DNA of 10,947 nucleotides, from assembly GCA_937901165.1 (NCBI GenBank), contig CALCGS010000019.1, forward strand, positions 1 through 10,947. The letters are read 5' to 3'. Of this stretch, positions 1 to 5,913 are shown piece after piece (the first letter of the stretch is position 1; each line of letters opens with the position of its first letter). The notes beneath the pieces were generated by a model. The model had not been told where the DNA came from, ran no database searches, and was given only the letters and a program-made list of their open reading frames with translations. The DNA comes from an uncultured Alphaproteobacteria bacterium (lineage in GTDB: Bacteria > Pseudomonadota > Alphaproteobacteria > Rs-D84). The translations under genes were made by a program, and so were the position numbers.

Positions 1-161
1 ACGGGCGTTTGCTACATTAGTTTATACGTCCAATGTGCGAAAGAGTGCTTCAAATACTATCGCGTCGTGGTGCAATAGATAAAATAACATTACATGGTGA
101 TGCAGAATTAAAATATATTGCACCAATCGCGAAAATGGTTGAAACAGAAAGTGTGATATAA
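1..161 (+). pseudogene. C-terminal remnant of a phage portal (head-to-tail connector) protein, with in-frame TAG
   Basis: The frame with codons starting at position 3 reads Gly-Arg-Leu-Leu-His, a TAG at 18-20, then FIRPMCERVLQILSRRGAI and, after a short spacer, LKYIAPIAK, ending at TAATAA (159-164). From memory, podovirus portal proteins (bacteriophage head-to-tail connecting protein family) carry a GRLxxEFLxPLIxRVFxILxRRG segment followed by VEYISPLAKAQ, and the match runs across the TAG. Family members continue for roughly a hundred more residues, whereas this frame stops a few residues after the second motif, so the C-terminal tail is missing. The gene enters from the left edge of the window. 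A Bbp19-like gene follows directly, as expected in a podovirus head module. I read it as a decayed prophage gene. Recoding of TAG as an amino acid, as in some gut phages, is the alternative. The other frames of 1-82 also stay open and give no recognisable motif. Confidence 0.6.
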
Positions 162-176
162 TAAAAGGTGTGTAAA

Positions 177-380
177 ATGAAAAATATAGAACAAGATTAT
201 GTGCGGACTTTTTCAACTGCATCTGGCAAAAGGGTGTTGGAACACTTAAAAAAAATCACAATATTACGTTGTTTCGGTGCAAATATATCAAATGAAGAAT
301 TGCGCTGGAACGCGGCACAAAGTGCATTGGTTCACCAAATATTCGGCTTTATATCACGTGGTTCTGAAAATCCAACATAA
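177..380 (+). CDS. Bbp19-like small phage protein
   Basis: The product is 67 residues. I chose the ATG at 177 because AAGG at 165-168 lies 8 nt upstream; a GTG at 168 would add three residues but has no ribosome-binding site. The N-terminal half reads DYVRTFSTASGKRVLEHLKK and the C-terminal half ELRWNAAQSALVHQI, matching the layout of Bbp19-type proteins of Bordetella phage BPP-1 and relatives: a start of the F-x-T-x-x-G-x-x-VL type, then a short helix beginning with an acidic residue and ending in a V-x-x-I pattern. The family lies in the structural cluster of podoviruses and has no firmly known role. It sits between the portal remnant and the membrane/coiled-coil gene, which supports a phage origin. 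The reading frame is intact although the gene upstream looks broken. Family assignment is by motif recognition only. Confidence 0.6.
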   Translation: MKNIEQDYVRTFSTASGKRVLEHLKKITILRCFGANISNEELRWNAAQSALVHQIFGFISRGSENPT

Positions 381-391
381 AGGAAAATAAA

Positions 392-649
392 ATGCCAAAG
401 AAACAAACTTTTTCTGGGGTTTTAGATATTTTGCGTGACGCTTGGTTTTTAATCGCCTTTATTGCAGGCGTGATATATTGGGTCGCACGTCAAGATACGG
501 CATTGGGTGAAATAGAGCGTGCCGAAAACAGAATAACATCACTGGAAAACAGAACAACAATTTTGGAATCTGGGATTGGTCAATTACAATTAAAAATAGA
601 TGGAATCAAAGAAGACGTCACTTTAATAAAAAGCGCGGTAATAAAATAA
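392..649 (+). CDS. small membrane protein with coiled coil, probably phage-derived
   Basis: The product is 85 residues. A hydrophobic segment at about 17-33 (WFLIAFIAGVIYWV) is followed by a charged heptad-like helix from about 38 to 82 (ENRITSLENRTTILE, then IDGIKEDVTLIKSAV), consistent with a membrane-anchored coiled coil. A purine-rich AAAGGAAA just after the previous stop gives a ribosome-binding site, and the gap to the Bbp19-like gene is only 11 bp, so the two are probably co-transcribed. Small TM plus coiled-coil proteins are common next to phage portal and lysis genes (holin- or i-spanin-like), but I cannot assign a function. The gene ends a few bases before a terminator hairpin it shares with the converging ppiD-like gene. 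Confidence 0.6.
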   Translation: MPKKQTFSGVLDILRDAWFLIAFIAGVIYWVARQDTALGEIERAENRITSLENRTTILESGIGQLQLKIDGIKEDVTLIKSAVIK

Positions 650-653
650 AAAA

Positions 654-675
654 ATCCCCAGTTTTTACTGGGGAT
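654..675. terminator. terminator hairpin between converging genes
   Basis: An 8-bp perfect stem, ATCCCCAG at 654-661 with CTGGGGAT at 668-675, encloses a 6-nt loop. On the minus strand the stem is followed by a long T-rich tract (complement of 643-653), so it is a good intrinsic terminator for the ppiD-like gene that stops at 679. On the plus strand the downstream sequence is less T-rich, but the hairpin probably also helps end the phage-derived transcript. Confidence 0.8.
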
Positions 676-678
676 GAA

Positions 679-2091
679 TTATTTTGCGATAAATCTTGAA
701 TAATTTTTTTCATTTATTTTTACAGGATATATTCTTTTCAAGAAACTTTTATAGTCTTCCTGTACATTCTTTACCACATTATTTTGCATTTCTTCGGTTA
801 AACTGTTCATTTTATCTTGCGTTTGTTCTGGAACTTTTTCAGATTTTATATTCAAAACATAGAACGCATCACTTGTTTCTACGATTGTTTTTGAATCAAT
901 TGGTTTATTAAATGTTGCGTTTAAAACATCGATTGGTGCGCCTGATGTACGTGATACAGTTGCTTTTGTCGCATTTGCTAACTGTTCACCGTTATTTGCG
1001 TTAACCAATATTTCGTTGGCGTGCACATATGCTTGTTTTCTTTTTTCTGTATTTTCCCAATCTTTTACCAAATCTGCTTTTACGGTTTCAAATTCAGCAT
1101 TGTGTTGTGGTTCAATTTTATCCAAACGCAACAAAACGAAACCTTGCTTTGTTTCAATCAATTCGCTTTCGGTTGCTTCATCCATGGCAAAAATTTTATC
1201 AATCAAAGATTCAGAAATATTTTCATCTTTTACTTCATCAGATTTTGCAAAAGAATTTAATTCAACAAATTTTGCGTTATGTTTTTTTGCAGTGTCGTTC
1301 AAAGTTTCCCCACCAATAATATCGTCTTCGACCTTTAAAGCGATTTCATATCCTGCATCATAACTATCAGGTTTTGACATATCTGCCCCAACCAAAATGT
1401 ATGACACCTTGCGTTTTTCTGGAACAACAACAGGGTTTTGTGCATAATAATTTTTTAGTTCCTCATCTGTTGCGCTATTGACCTTAAAATCACTAAATTT
1501 AATAGTTGTATATTCTATATCCCTATTTGCATATCTGGCATTATACATTGCATCAACAACAAACTTTGGTGTTTGTATCGGTGCAGAAATAGAATCAGAA
1601 ATAATAGAACGTAAAATTTGATTACGTAACATAGCGGCAAATTGAGCCTCGTTATATCCAGAATTACTCAACATACTATCGAACAAAATCTGTGAAAATT
1701 TGCCTTCGGATTGAAATTGTGGAAATTCACGAATATCATGTGCGATTTTATGGTCAGAAACAACCAATCCCAAATCATCGGCACGCTTTTCCAACATTGT
1801 TTCAGAAATAAGAGTCGTCATAATTTTGTTTGTAAATTTAGTGTTTGCGATATCATCAGTATAAATTGCACGTTGTTCATCACGTGTCATTTGTGCCAAT
1901 TCTTGCGATTTTTGCATATTATACTGTTGCAGACTAATTTTTTGTCCCCCAACACGAAGCAAAGAATCATCAACAGACGCACCACCGAAAATCCATTCGG
2001 CAACACCCCAACCAATAAATGAAAAAGCCAATACAGCAATTAAAAACTTCGCCAACGGTTTGTCAGCAGCATTACGTAAATATTCTAGCAT
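679..2091 (-). CDS. PpiD/SurA-like membrane-anchored periplasmic chaperone (parvulin family)
   Basis: The product is 470 residues. The short cytoplasmic start MLEYLRNAADKPLAK is followed by one TM helix at about 15-35 and a large periplasmic part, the classic PpiD/SurA_N_3 layout. Such proteins sit in the inner membrane and help newly exported outer-membrane proteins fold. Residues about 40-165 are the helical SurA-like chaperone region. About 225-330 looks like a degenerate parvulin domain: KRKVSYILVGAD stands where active parvulins have a His in a HIL motif, and the domain end is recognisable as ETKQGFVLLRLDKI. The active-site His appears replaced by Tyr230, so isomerase activity is doubtful; E. 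coli PpiD also has little. The protein is shorter than E. coli PpiD (about 620). The ATG has AAAAGGA upstream on the minus strand. The gene stands alone, diverging from tpiA and ending at the hairpin at 654-675. Confidence 0.85.
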   Translation of the reverse strand: MLEYLRNAADKPLAKFLIAVLAFSFIGWGVAEWIFGGASVDDSLLRVGGQKISLQQYNMQKSQELAQMTRDEQRAIYTDDIANTKFTNKIMTTLISETMLEKRADDLGLVVSDHKIAHDIREFPQFQSEGKFSQILFDSMLSNSGYNEAQFAAMLRNQILRSIISDSISAPIQTPKFVVDAMYNARYANRDIEYTTIKFSDFKVNSATDEELKNYYAQNPVVVPEKRKVSYILVGADMSKPDSYDAGYEIALKVEDDIIGGETLNDTAKKHNAKFVELNSFAKSDEVKDENISESLIDKIFAMDEATESELIETKQGFVLLRLDKIEPQHNAEFETVKADLVKDWENTEKRKQAYVHANEILVNANNGEQLANATKATVSRTSGAPIDVLNATFNKPIDSKTIVETSDAFYVLNIKSEKVPEQTQDKMNSLTEEMQNNVVKNVQEDYKSFLKRIYPVKINEKNYSRFIAK

Positions 2092-2109
2092 TTTTTTTCC
2101 TTTTACGTT

Positions 2110-2139
2110 ATCCTAGCAAAATAAAGAAAGAAAAAGCAA
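2110..2139 (-). promoter_or_regulatory. possible promoter of the ppiD-like gene
   Basis: On the minus strand a TTGCTT (2139-2134) is followed after 18 nt by TAGGAT (2115-2110), 19 nt before the start codon. The match is only fair. The 67-bp divergent gap must also hold the tpiA start signals, of which only the AAGGAAA ribosome-binding site at about 2147-2153 is clear. Confidence 0.3.
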
Positions 2140-2158
2140 CGAAAAAAAGGAAATATTT

Positions 2159-2863
2159 ATGAAATATATTATTGGTAATTGGAAAATGAACGGAAACAAG
2201 CATTTATTGTTGGAAATGTTAAATGCGATAACACAAAAAAACAGCAAAAATCAAGTGATACTATGTGTGCCGTATACAATGTTGCAATCTGGTACAGATA
2301 TTGTTTCAATGGGTGCGCAAAACATAAGTACGCACGAATTTGGGCCATATACTGGTGAAATATCTGCGGAAATGGTATATGAATCGGGCGCACGTTATGT
2401 TATTTTGGGACATAGTGAGGTTCGCGAATATCATAATGAATCAGATTCGGATGTTTATACCAAGGCAAATATTGCATTAAAATATGGACTGACACCAATA
2501 ATATGCGTTGGTGAAACTGCCCAAGAACGCGACCAAGGTTTAACACAAAAAATAATAGAACAGAGTTTGCGTAAATCTTTACCAGACTGTTTGGATAAAA
2601 AAATAATTATTGCGTACGAACCGCGTTGGGCAATAGGTCGGGGTATAACTCCATCTTATGATGATATATCCAGGGTGCATTTATTGATTCATACAACGGT
2701 AAAAAGTTTAGGATACCAGGATTTTAATATATTATATGGTGCCAGTGTAAAACCAGATAATGTGATGGAAATAATGTCATTAAAATATGTTGATGGTGTA
2801 TTGGTTGGTGGTGCATCCTTGAAAAAAGACGAATTTATATCTATAATAACCAATGTAAAATAA
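2159..2863 (+). CDS. tpiA: triosephosphate isomerase
   Basis: This cytoplasmic enzyme interconverts dihydroxyacetone phosphate and glyceraldehyde 3-phosphate in glycolysis and gluconeogenesis. The 234-residue product is slightly shorter than the usual 250 but complete. The N-terminal GNWKMNG carries Asn7 and catalytic Lys9, GHSE carries the electrophile His85, and AYEPRWAIG holds the catalytic base Glu154 and starts loop 6. The phosphate-binding segments are YGASV (193-197) and VGGAS (216-220). GAQNIS and GPYTGEIS are also typical. The residue after GHSE is Val where most bacterial enzymes have Arg, and loop 6 reads PRWAIGRG rather than PVWAIGTG; both look tolerable. A good ribosome-binding site (AAGGAAA) precedes the ATG. 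grpE follows 4 bp after the stop, so the two probably share a transcript. Confidence 0.95.
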   Translation: MKYIIGNWKMNGNKHLLLEMLNAITQKNSKNQVILCVPYTMLQSGTDIVSMGAQNISTHEFGPYTGEISAEMVYESGARYVILGHSEVREYHNESDSDVYTKANIALKYGLTPIICVGETAQERDQGLTQKIIEQSLRKSLPDCLDKKIIIAYEPRWAIGRGITPSYDDISRVHLLIHTTVKSLGYQDFNILYGASVKPDNVMEIMSLKYVDGVLVGGASLKKDEFISIITNVK

Positions 2864-2867
2864 ATAA

Positions 2868-3407
2868 ATGGGTGAAAAAATGGACGATAAAGAGCAAACA
2901 ACAAACATAGAAGAAGTTTCAATTGATACAAAAGAAACATCTGTTGAACCGGCCAACGAACAATCAGAACAAGATGCTTTGATTTCAGATTTACAGGCCC
3001 AAGTATCTGAATTAAATGATAAATTTTTGCGTTCTGTTGCAGAACTTGAAAACACACGTCGTCGTTTGGCACGTGATATAGAATCTGCAACGCGTTCGAC
3101 CGCAATATCAATTGTTCGTAATTTTTTACCTGTAATGGATGCGATAGATGCCGCATTAAAACATTCACCTGACGATGCTGGGATAAAATCAATGTCGATG
3201 GCGATGGAAACGGCATTTAATAACGCTGGGATAACGAAAATAGAATCTGTGGGTAAACAATTAAATCCACAATATCACAATGTTATTCAGGTCATAGAAT
3301 CTGGGGATGATAAAACTGCATCAAATACAATATTACAAGAAATGCAGACGGGGTATATGTTCGGTGATACTGTTTTGCGTTCTGCAATGGTAATAGTAAG
3401 CAAATAA
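2868..3407 (+). CDS. grpE: nucleotide exchange factor GrpE
   Basis: GrpE is the dimeric exchange factor that releases ADP from DnaK during chaperone cycling in the cytoplasm. The 179-residue product has an acidic disordered N terminus (1-35) and a long coiled-coil helix carrying LRSVAELENTRRR at about 54-66. It ends in the beta-domain with NPQYHNVI and the signature GYMFGDTVLRSAMVIV near the C terminus. Length and order fit the family. Two starts are possible. The ATG at 2868 has no ribosome-binding site in the 4-bp gap after tpiA, whereas the ATG at 2880 is preceded by GGGTG at about the right distance, so the real product may begin MDDKEQ. dnaK and dnaJ are not in the window. A strong bidirectional terminator follows. 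Confidence 0.95.
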   Translation: MGEKMDDKEQTTNIEEVSIDTKETSVEPANEQSEQDALISDLQAQVSELNDKFLRSVAELENTRRRLARDIESATRSTAISIVRNFLPVMDAIDAALKHSPDDAGIKSMSMAMETAFNNAGITKIESVGKQLNPQYHNVIQVIESGDDKTASNTILQEMQTGYMFGDTVLRSAMVIVSK

Positions 3408-3433
3408 AAAAATCCCCAAACGGGGATTTTTTT
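3406..3433. terminator. bidirectional terminator after grpE
   Basis: AATCCCC at 3411-3417 pairs with GGGGATT at 3422-3428 around a 4-nt loop. A-tracts on the left and T-tracts on the right can lengthen the stem and give a T-run in both directions. It lies between grpE and the converging small lipoprotein gene, so it can serve both. Confidence 0.85.
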
Positions 3434-3435
3434 AT

Positions 3436-3585
3436 TTAGCAACCACCAGTTGCATTTCCAATCAATTTAGAAATAGAAATGTCTTTGTGTAACAAGAAAT
3501 CATATTCGCAATTGCCAGATTTATAAGAACCTGTGCATGCAGCCAAAGTTAAAACAGCAAACAATGCCAATAATACTTTTTTCAT
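3436..3585 (-). CDS. small lipoprotein, 49 residues, unknown role
   Basis: The sequence MKKVLLALFAVLTLAAC is a textbook lipoprotein signal peptide with lipobox LAAC and the acylated cysteine at residue 17. The mature part is about 33 residues and includes SGNCEYDFLLHKD and a C-terminal GNATGGC, with cysteines at 26 and 49 (the last residue). An excellent ribosome-binding site (AAGGAG, 7 nt before the ATG) and a strong dedicated promoter at 3619-3647 argue for a real, well expressed gene despite its size. It resembles the other tiny lipoprotein at 6632-6778 in size and signal peptide but not clearly in the mature part. Function is unknown; small entericidin-like or envelope-maintenance lipoproteins are the nearest general comparison. 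Confidence 0.8.
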   Translation of the reverse strand: MKKVLLALFAVLTLAACTGSYKSGNCEYDFLLHKDISISKLIGNATGGC

Positions 3586-3618
3586 TATATTCTCCTTTTT
3601 ATGCTAAAAAGCACATTA

Positions 3619-3647
3619 ATTATAACTGGAAACAATTCCTAAATCAA
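3619..3647 (-). promoter_or_regulatory. promoter of the small lipoprotein gene
   Basis: On the minus strand TTGATT (3647-3642) is separated by 17 nt from a perfect TATAAT (3624-3619). This places the start of transcription at about 3612, some 26 nt before the start codon. Confidence 0.7.
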
Positions 3648-3656
3648 GAAAGTATT

Positions 3657-3842
3657 TTACAAAGAATCCAAAGTATGTGAAGTATTTACAATAAACATAA
3701 TTTTTTGAAATGTTGTTGGGGAATATTTACCCTGCATAAACCAATAAAATTGTTGTTCTGTCATACACATACAATTACACATTTGATACGGTTTAATGCC
3801 GTATTTATCCATAAATTGTTGTACTTCGTGATGTAATGCCAT
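3657..3842 (-). CDS. small HTH-like protein with a Cys-x-Cys-x-Cys cluster
   Basis: The product is 61 residues from the ATG at 3842, which has AAAGG 9 nt upstream. The longer frame reaching 3908 would start at TTG and run through the leader hairpin, so I reject it. The sequence VQQFMDKYGIKPYQ, then TEQQFYWFMQGKYSP and FQKIMFIV, has the pattern of a short Cro/CI-type helix-turn-helix: helix, turn, putative recognition helix, then a G-x-Y-x-P segment. Where the second helix should lie it reads MCNCMCM, with Cys22, Cys24 and Cys26. That could bind metal or sense redox state, or it may mean the fold is no longer DNA-binding. Its start lies just downstream of a structured leader RNA ending in a terminator-like hairpin, so attenuation is likely. 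The assignment is by pattern only. Confidence 0.55.
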   Translation of the reverse strand: MALHHEVQQFMDKYGIKPYQMCNCMCMTEQQFYWFMQGKYSPTTFQKIMFIVNTSHTLDSL

Positions 3843-3861
3843 AATTTTCAACCTTTTTAAT

Positions 3862-4038
3862 ACAATAAAACCACCAATTAAATAAAGGTGGTTGGAGCTT
3901 ACTAACAATGTGTTGAAAATTGTCGTGTTTATTCAGCATATTCACACACTCCAACCAACGTGGTTGGAGATTTTTATTGTCATCTCTGACATCAACACTA
4001 ATGGGTTAGTAAGACCCAACGACAAAATATTTGCCGTT
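3862..4038 (-). ncRNA. structured leader RNA, candidate riboswitch/attenuator or sRNA of unknown class
   Basis: The minus-strand transcript from about 4038 has many paired segments. P1 pairs 4020-4005 with 3906-3891: 16 positions, 14 Watson-Crick pairs, one G.U (4015 with 3896) and one mismatch (4014 with 3897). P2 pairs 3998-3992 (GUGUUGA) with 3916-3910 (UCAACAC). P3 is UGUCA-GAGA-UGACA at 3991-3978, a GNRA tetraloop directly abutting P2. P4 is CUCCAACCA-CGU-UGGUUGGAG at 3969-3949. A pseudoknot may form between 4025-4021 and 3924-3920, up to 7 bp if P1 frays. The wobble and the tetraloop exist only in the minus-strand RNA, which fixes orientation. A near-consensus promoter precedes it and a terminator-like hairpin ends it, 27 nt before an HTH-like gene. 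I recognise no known riboswitch, 6S, SRP or tmRNA motif. An independent sRNA is possible. Confidence 0.65.
3869..3893 (-). terminator. terminator-like hairpin at the end of the leader RNA
   Basis: On the minus strand AACCACC (3893-3887) pairs with GGTGGTT (3875-3869) over an 11-nt loop and is followed by TTATTGTATT. The U-tract is interrupted, so termination is probably partial, which suits a regulated site. Its left arm overlaps sequence that can pair elsewhere: with 4020-4018 in P1, or as part of 3897-3889 with 3957-3949. Confidence 0.5.
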
Positions 4039-4044
4039 AAAAAA

Positions 4045-4073
4045 ATTAAATCATAACCATATTACAAAGTCAA
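4045..4073 (-). promoter_or_regulatory. strong promoter of the structured leader RNA
   Basis: On the minus strand TTGACT (4073-4068, five of six consensus bases) is followed after exactly 17 nt by TTTAAT (4050-4045, five of six). Transcription would start at about 4038. This places a dedicated promoter directly ahead of the structured RNA, inside the gap after yraN. The 27 nt before yraN's stop also hold an AT-only palindrome (4091-4112), too weak to call a terminator. Confidence 0.7.
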
Positions 4074-4107
4074 TTTTATTTTTACATATATATAAAACTA
4101 TAAAGTT

Positions 4108-4449
4108 TTATAAAACATTTTTTTCCCAATAAATACGTCCCTTACAAACTGCAATGACATCAAATCTGGCATTTGTTTTTATTTTGTTTTGTATTAAAAA
4201 GGTTTCGGCTGCTCTGCGTAATCGGGTGGCTTGGGCATTTGTAATTGCCCCCCATGCCGTATTTAAATCCGGACGTGCTTTTACTTCTATAAAAACAATA
4301 CAGTCTTTTTGCTTTGCGATAATGTCAATTTCAGCCCGATTTGTGTTTTTTCCAGTTATGTATCTACTTTTTAATATTTTCAGCCCACGCAGTCTTAAAA
4401 AACATCGTGCGTACCATTCTGCAAAGATTCCATAATAATAAGTATTCAT
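4108..4449 (-). CDS. yraN: YraN family (UPF0102) nuclease-like protein
   Basis: The 113-residue product has the PD-(D/E)XK nuclease-like core of the UPF0102 family: Gly7 and Glu11 in the first helix, then RAEIDIIA with Glu40 and Asp42, and FIEVKAR with Glu55 and Lys57, followed by ARFDVIAV. The full set of putative active-site residues is present. Family members are widespread; no enzymatic role is firmly established, and a link to DNA processing or recombination is inferred from the fold. Its ATG overlaps the upstream stop by one base (TAATG), so translation is probably coupled to the exported protein before it. It is the last gene of a tight minus-strand cluster starting near 6778. Confidence 0.9.
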   Translation of the reverse strand: MNTYYYGIFAEWYARCFLRLRGLKILKSRYITGKNTNRAEIDIIAKQKDCIVFIEVKARPDLNTAWGAITNAQATRLRRAAETFLIQNKIKTNARFDVIAVCKGRIYWEKNVL

Positions 4450-5231
4450 TAAAAAGCGTATGGTTTCATTTTAAAATATTCTGTGGATTGGGTAACAGAT
4501 GTCACGCTATCTCTATTTTTTAACCCATTGTTTACCAGTTCTAATTGTCCAGGCCATATCATCATAAATGGTTCGGAACCATTTGTATCAGAAATCCAAA
4601 CATCATCGCCGGAATTTGGTGCCCCGTATTTATCAATGACATTTTTCCAAAAATTTTTCAGTCTTTTTTTTCGTTGGTCTGCAAACTTTTCGCCTTCACC
4701 TTCTTGTTCATTTGTATCATTTTTGTAAATTATTTTATAAACTTTGTTATCAGATGCGTTGCTTGTAAAAAACACATCAATTGTTTCGTTTGTTGATTCA
4801 CGAACTAAATGATATTCTGCGGCATATAACAATCCACGATTTTTTGCCAAAGATTTAACACATTTTTCCAAATCAGCCGGTATAATAGTTCCCTGTTGAC
4901 GACATTCATAATCCAAATTATAACGCCATTGGTCTGGGATAGAATATATTACACTATTTTTTTTACGTGGTGTATATAATCCGCCATCAGAAAACAAATG
5001 ATAAACATCTTCGAATTGCATTCCTAACATTACACCCGCGATATCAAAATCAGCAACGTTCAACAAATCAGCCCCGTCATTTAATCCTCTATCTTGGGGA
5101 ATAATAACATTATCATCACTATATTCTACACTAGATTCATCATAAAATTCATCATAATATTCGTCATCTGCGTAAACATAATTACAACAGAACAAAACAG
5201 AAATCGAAAAGAATAAAATTTTTTTTAACAT
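4449..5231 (-). CDS. exported protein of unknown function, acidic N terminus
   Basis: The product is 260 residues. A clear Sec signal peptide (MLKKILFFSISVLFCCNYVYA) is probably cleaved after Ala21. It is followed by a very acidic, Tyr-rich stretch (DDEYYDEFYDESSVEYSDDN), then a globular region with IAGVMLGMQFEDVYHLF and, near the middle, two cysteines in YECRQQG and LEKCVKS that could form a disulfide. Segments such as LKNFWKNVIDKYGAPN and DVWISDTNG followed by MMIWPGQLELVNNG resemble a repeating periplasmic-type fold, but I recognise no family. It starts 1 bp after the stop of the preceding single-TM gene and overlaps yraN by one base, so it belongs to the same transcript. A periplasmic or outer-membrane partner of the two TM proteins upstream is a reasonable guess. 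Confidence 0.75.
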   Translation of the reverse strand: MLKKILFFSISVLFCCNYVYADDEYYDEFYDESSVEYSDDNVIIPQDRGLNDGADLLNVADFDIAGVMLGMQFEDVYHLFSDGGLYTPRKKNSVIYSIPDQWRYNLDYECRQQGTIIPADLEKCVKSLAKNRGLLYAAEYHLVRESTNETIDVFFTSNASDNKVYKIIYKNDTNEQEGEGEKFADQRKKRLKNFWKNVIDKYGAPNSGDDVWISDTNGSEPFMMIWPGQLELVNNGLKNRDSVTSVTQSTEYFKMKPYAF

Positions 5232-5232
5232 T

Positions 5233-5913
5233 TTAATTTCCCAATAATTCTAACGATTTTACAACAAAACCATCAAAAACCCTTGCGGCATCGTTTCCAT
5301 TTTCCAACCAAATCAAAGCATTTTGTGTTTCGATTGTGCTAATACTAACATTTTCATCACCAATATACATCAATAATTCTTTTGTTTCAACATAAGGTTT
5401 TGTTTGCATATCATTTGCTGCCTGCCATGTTCTTAATTCGTAGTTCACGCGTAATAAACCAGTACTTTCGGTTTGGATTGATTTTACAATCGCAGTTCTA
5501 AGCATATTTTGTTCTGCCATTTCTTTTATTTCTGGGGCGATTTGTTCTTGCCACATTTTTAAAACATCCGGCATAGCAACATAATTCAGCCAAGATGGTT
5601 TTTTTTCGTTTAACAAATAAGTTTCTGGGTCAATTCCTTCGATTCTTGCGGTTGCGTTTTCAACATCTGGCAAAACATAAAACAGTTCTTTGATAAACTT
5701 TTTTATAAGTTTTTCTTTAATTTCCGTTTGCGATAAATCAGATGCAGGAATAATATTGGTAACCCTATCTTTTGAAATATTTGCAGGTTGGAAAAAAAAC
5801 GGATTTATCTTGATTTGATTTTGTGCATCATAAATAGCACCCGTAAAAAACATCTGGGCTAAAACAAGACCACAAAGCAAAAAACCAACCAAGAACACAA
5901 TAATTTTTTTCAT
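5233..5913 (-). CDS. single-TM periplasmic protein of unknown function
   Basis: The product is 226 residues. A hydrophobic N-terminal helix (about 4-22, IIVFLVGFLLCGLVLAQMF) is an uncleaved anchor or signal peptide. The rest is periplasmic-type: a helical part with EIKEKLIKKFIKELFYVLPD, an Asp/Glu-rich linker, a segment DVLKMWQEQIAPEIKEMAEQ, and a C-terminal strand-rich part with LLRVNYELRTWQ and KELLMYIGDENV. One TM followed by a mixed domain is compatible with an NTF2/VirB8-like fold, but no signature motif is visible. Its ATG overlaps the preceding gene's TGA as ATGA, so the two are translationally coupled and probably form a pair. Confidence 0.65.
   Translation of the reverse strand: MKKIIVFLVGFLLCGLVLAQMFFTGAIYDAQNQIKINPFFFQPANISKDRVTNIIPASDLSQTEIKEKLIKKFIKELFYVLPDVENATARIEGIDPETYLLNEKKPSWLNYVAMPDVLKMWQEQIAPEIKEMAEQNMLRTAIVKSIQTESTGLLRVNYELRTWQAANDMQTKPYVETKELLMYIGDENVSISTIETQNALIWLENGNDAARVFDGFVVKSLELLGN

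Noticed and set aside
1016..1363. Overlapping plus-strand open frames
   Set aside because: They are antisense to the ppiD-like gene, with no ribosome-binding site or recognisable domain.
2689..3216. 175-codon minus-strand open frame across tpiA and grpE
   Set aside because: It spans two confidently assigned genes in antisense and looks like a shadow frame of low complexity.
3843..3908. N-terminal extension of the HTH-like gene from a TTG at 3908
   Set aside because: It would translate through the terminator-like hairpin; the ATG at 3842 has its own ribosome-binding site.
3891..4020. Imperfect 16-bp inverted repeat as ends of a miniature transposable element
   Set aside because: No target-site duplication flanks it, and the single difference that forms G.U in the minus-strand RNA, together with nested helices, promoter and terminator-like hairpin, fits a folded RNA better.
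4091..4112. AT-only palindrome after yraN as terminator
   Set aside because: The 9-bp stem has one G-C pair and no clean T-run, too weak to call.
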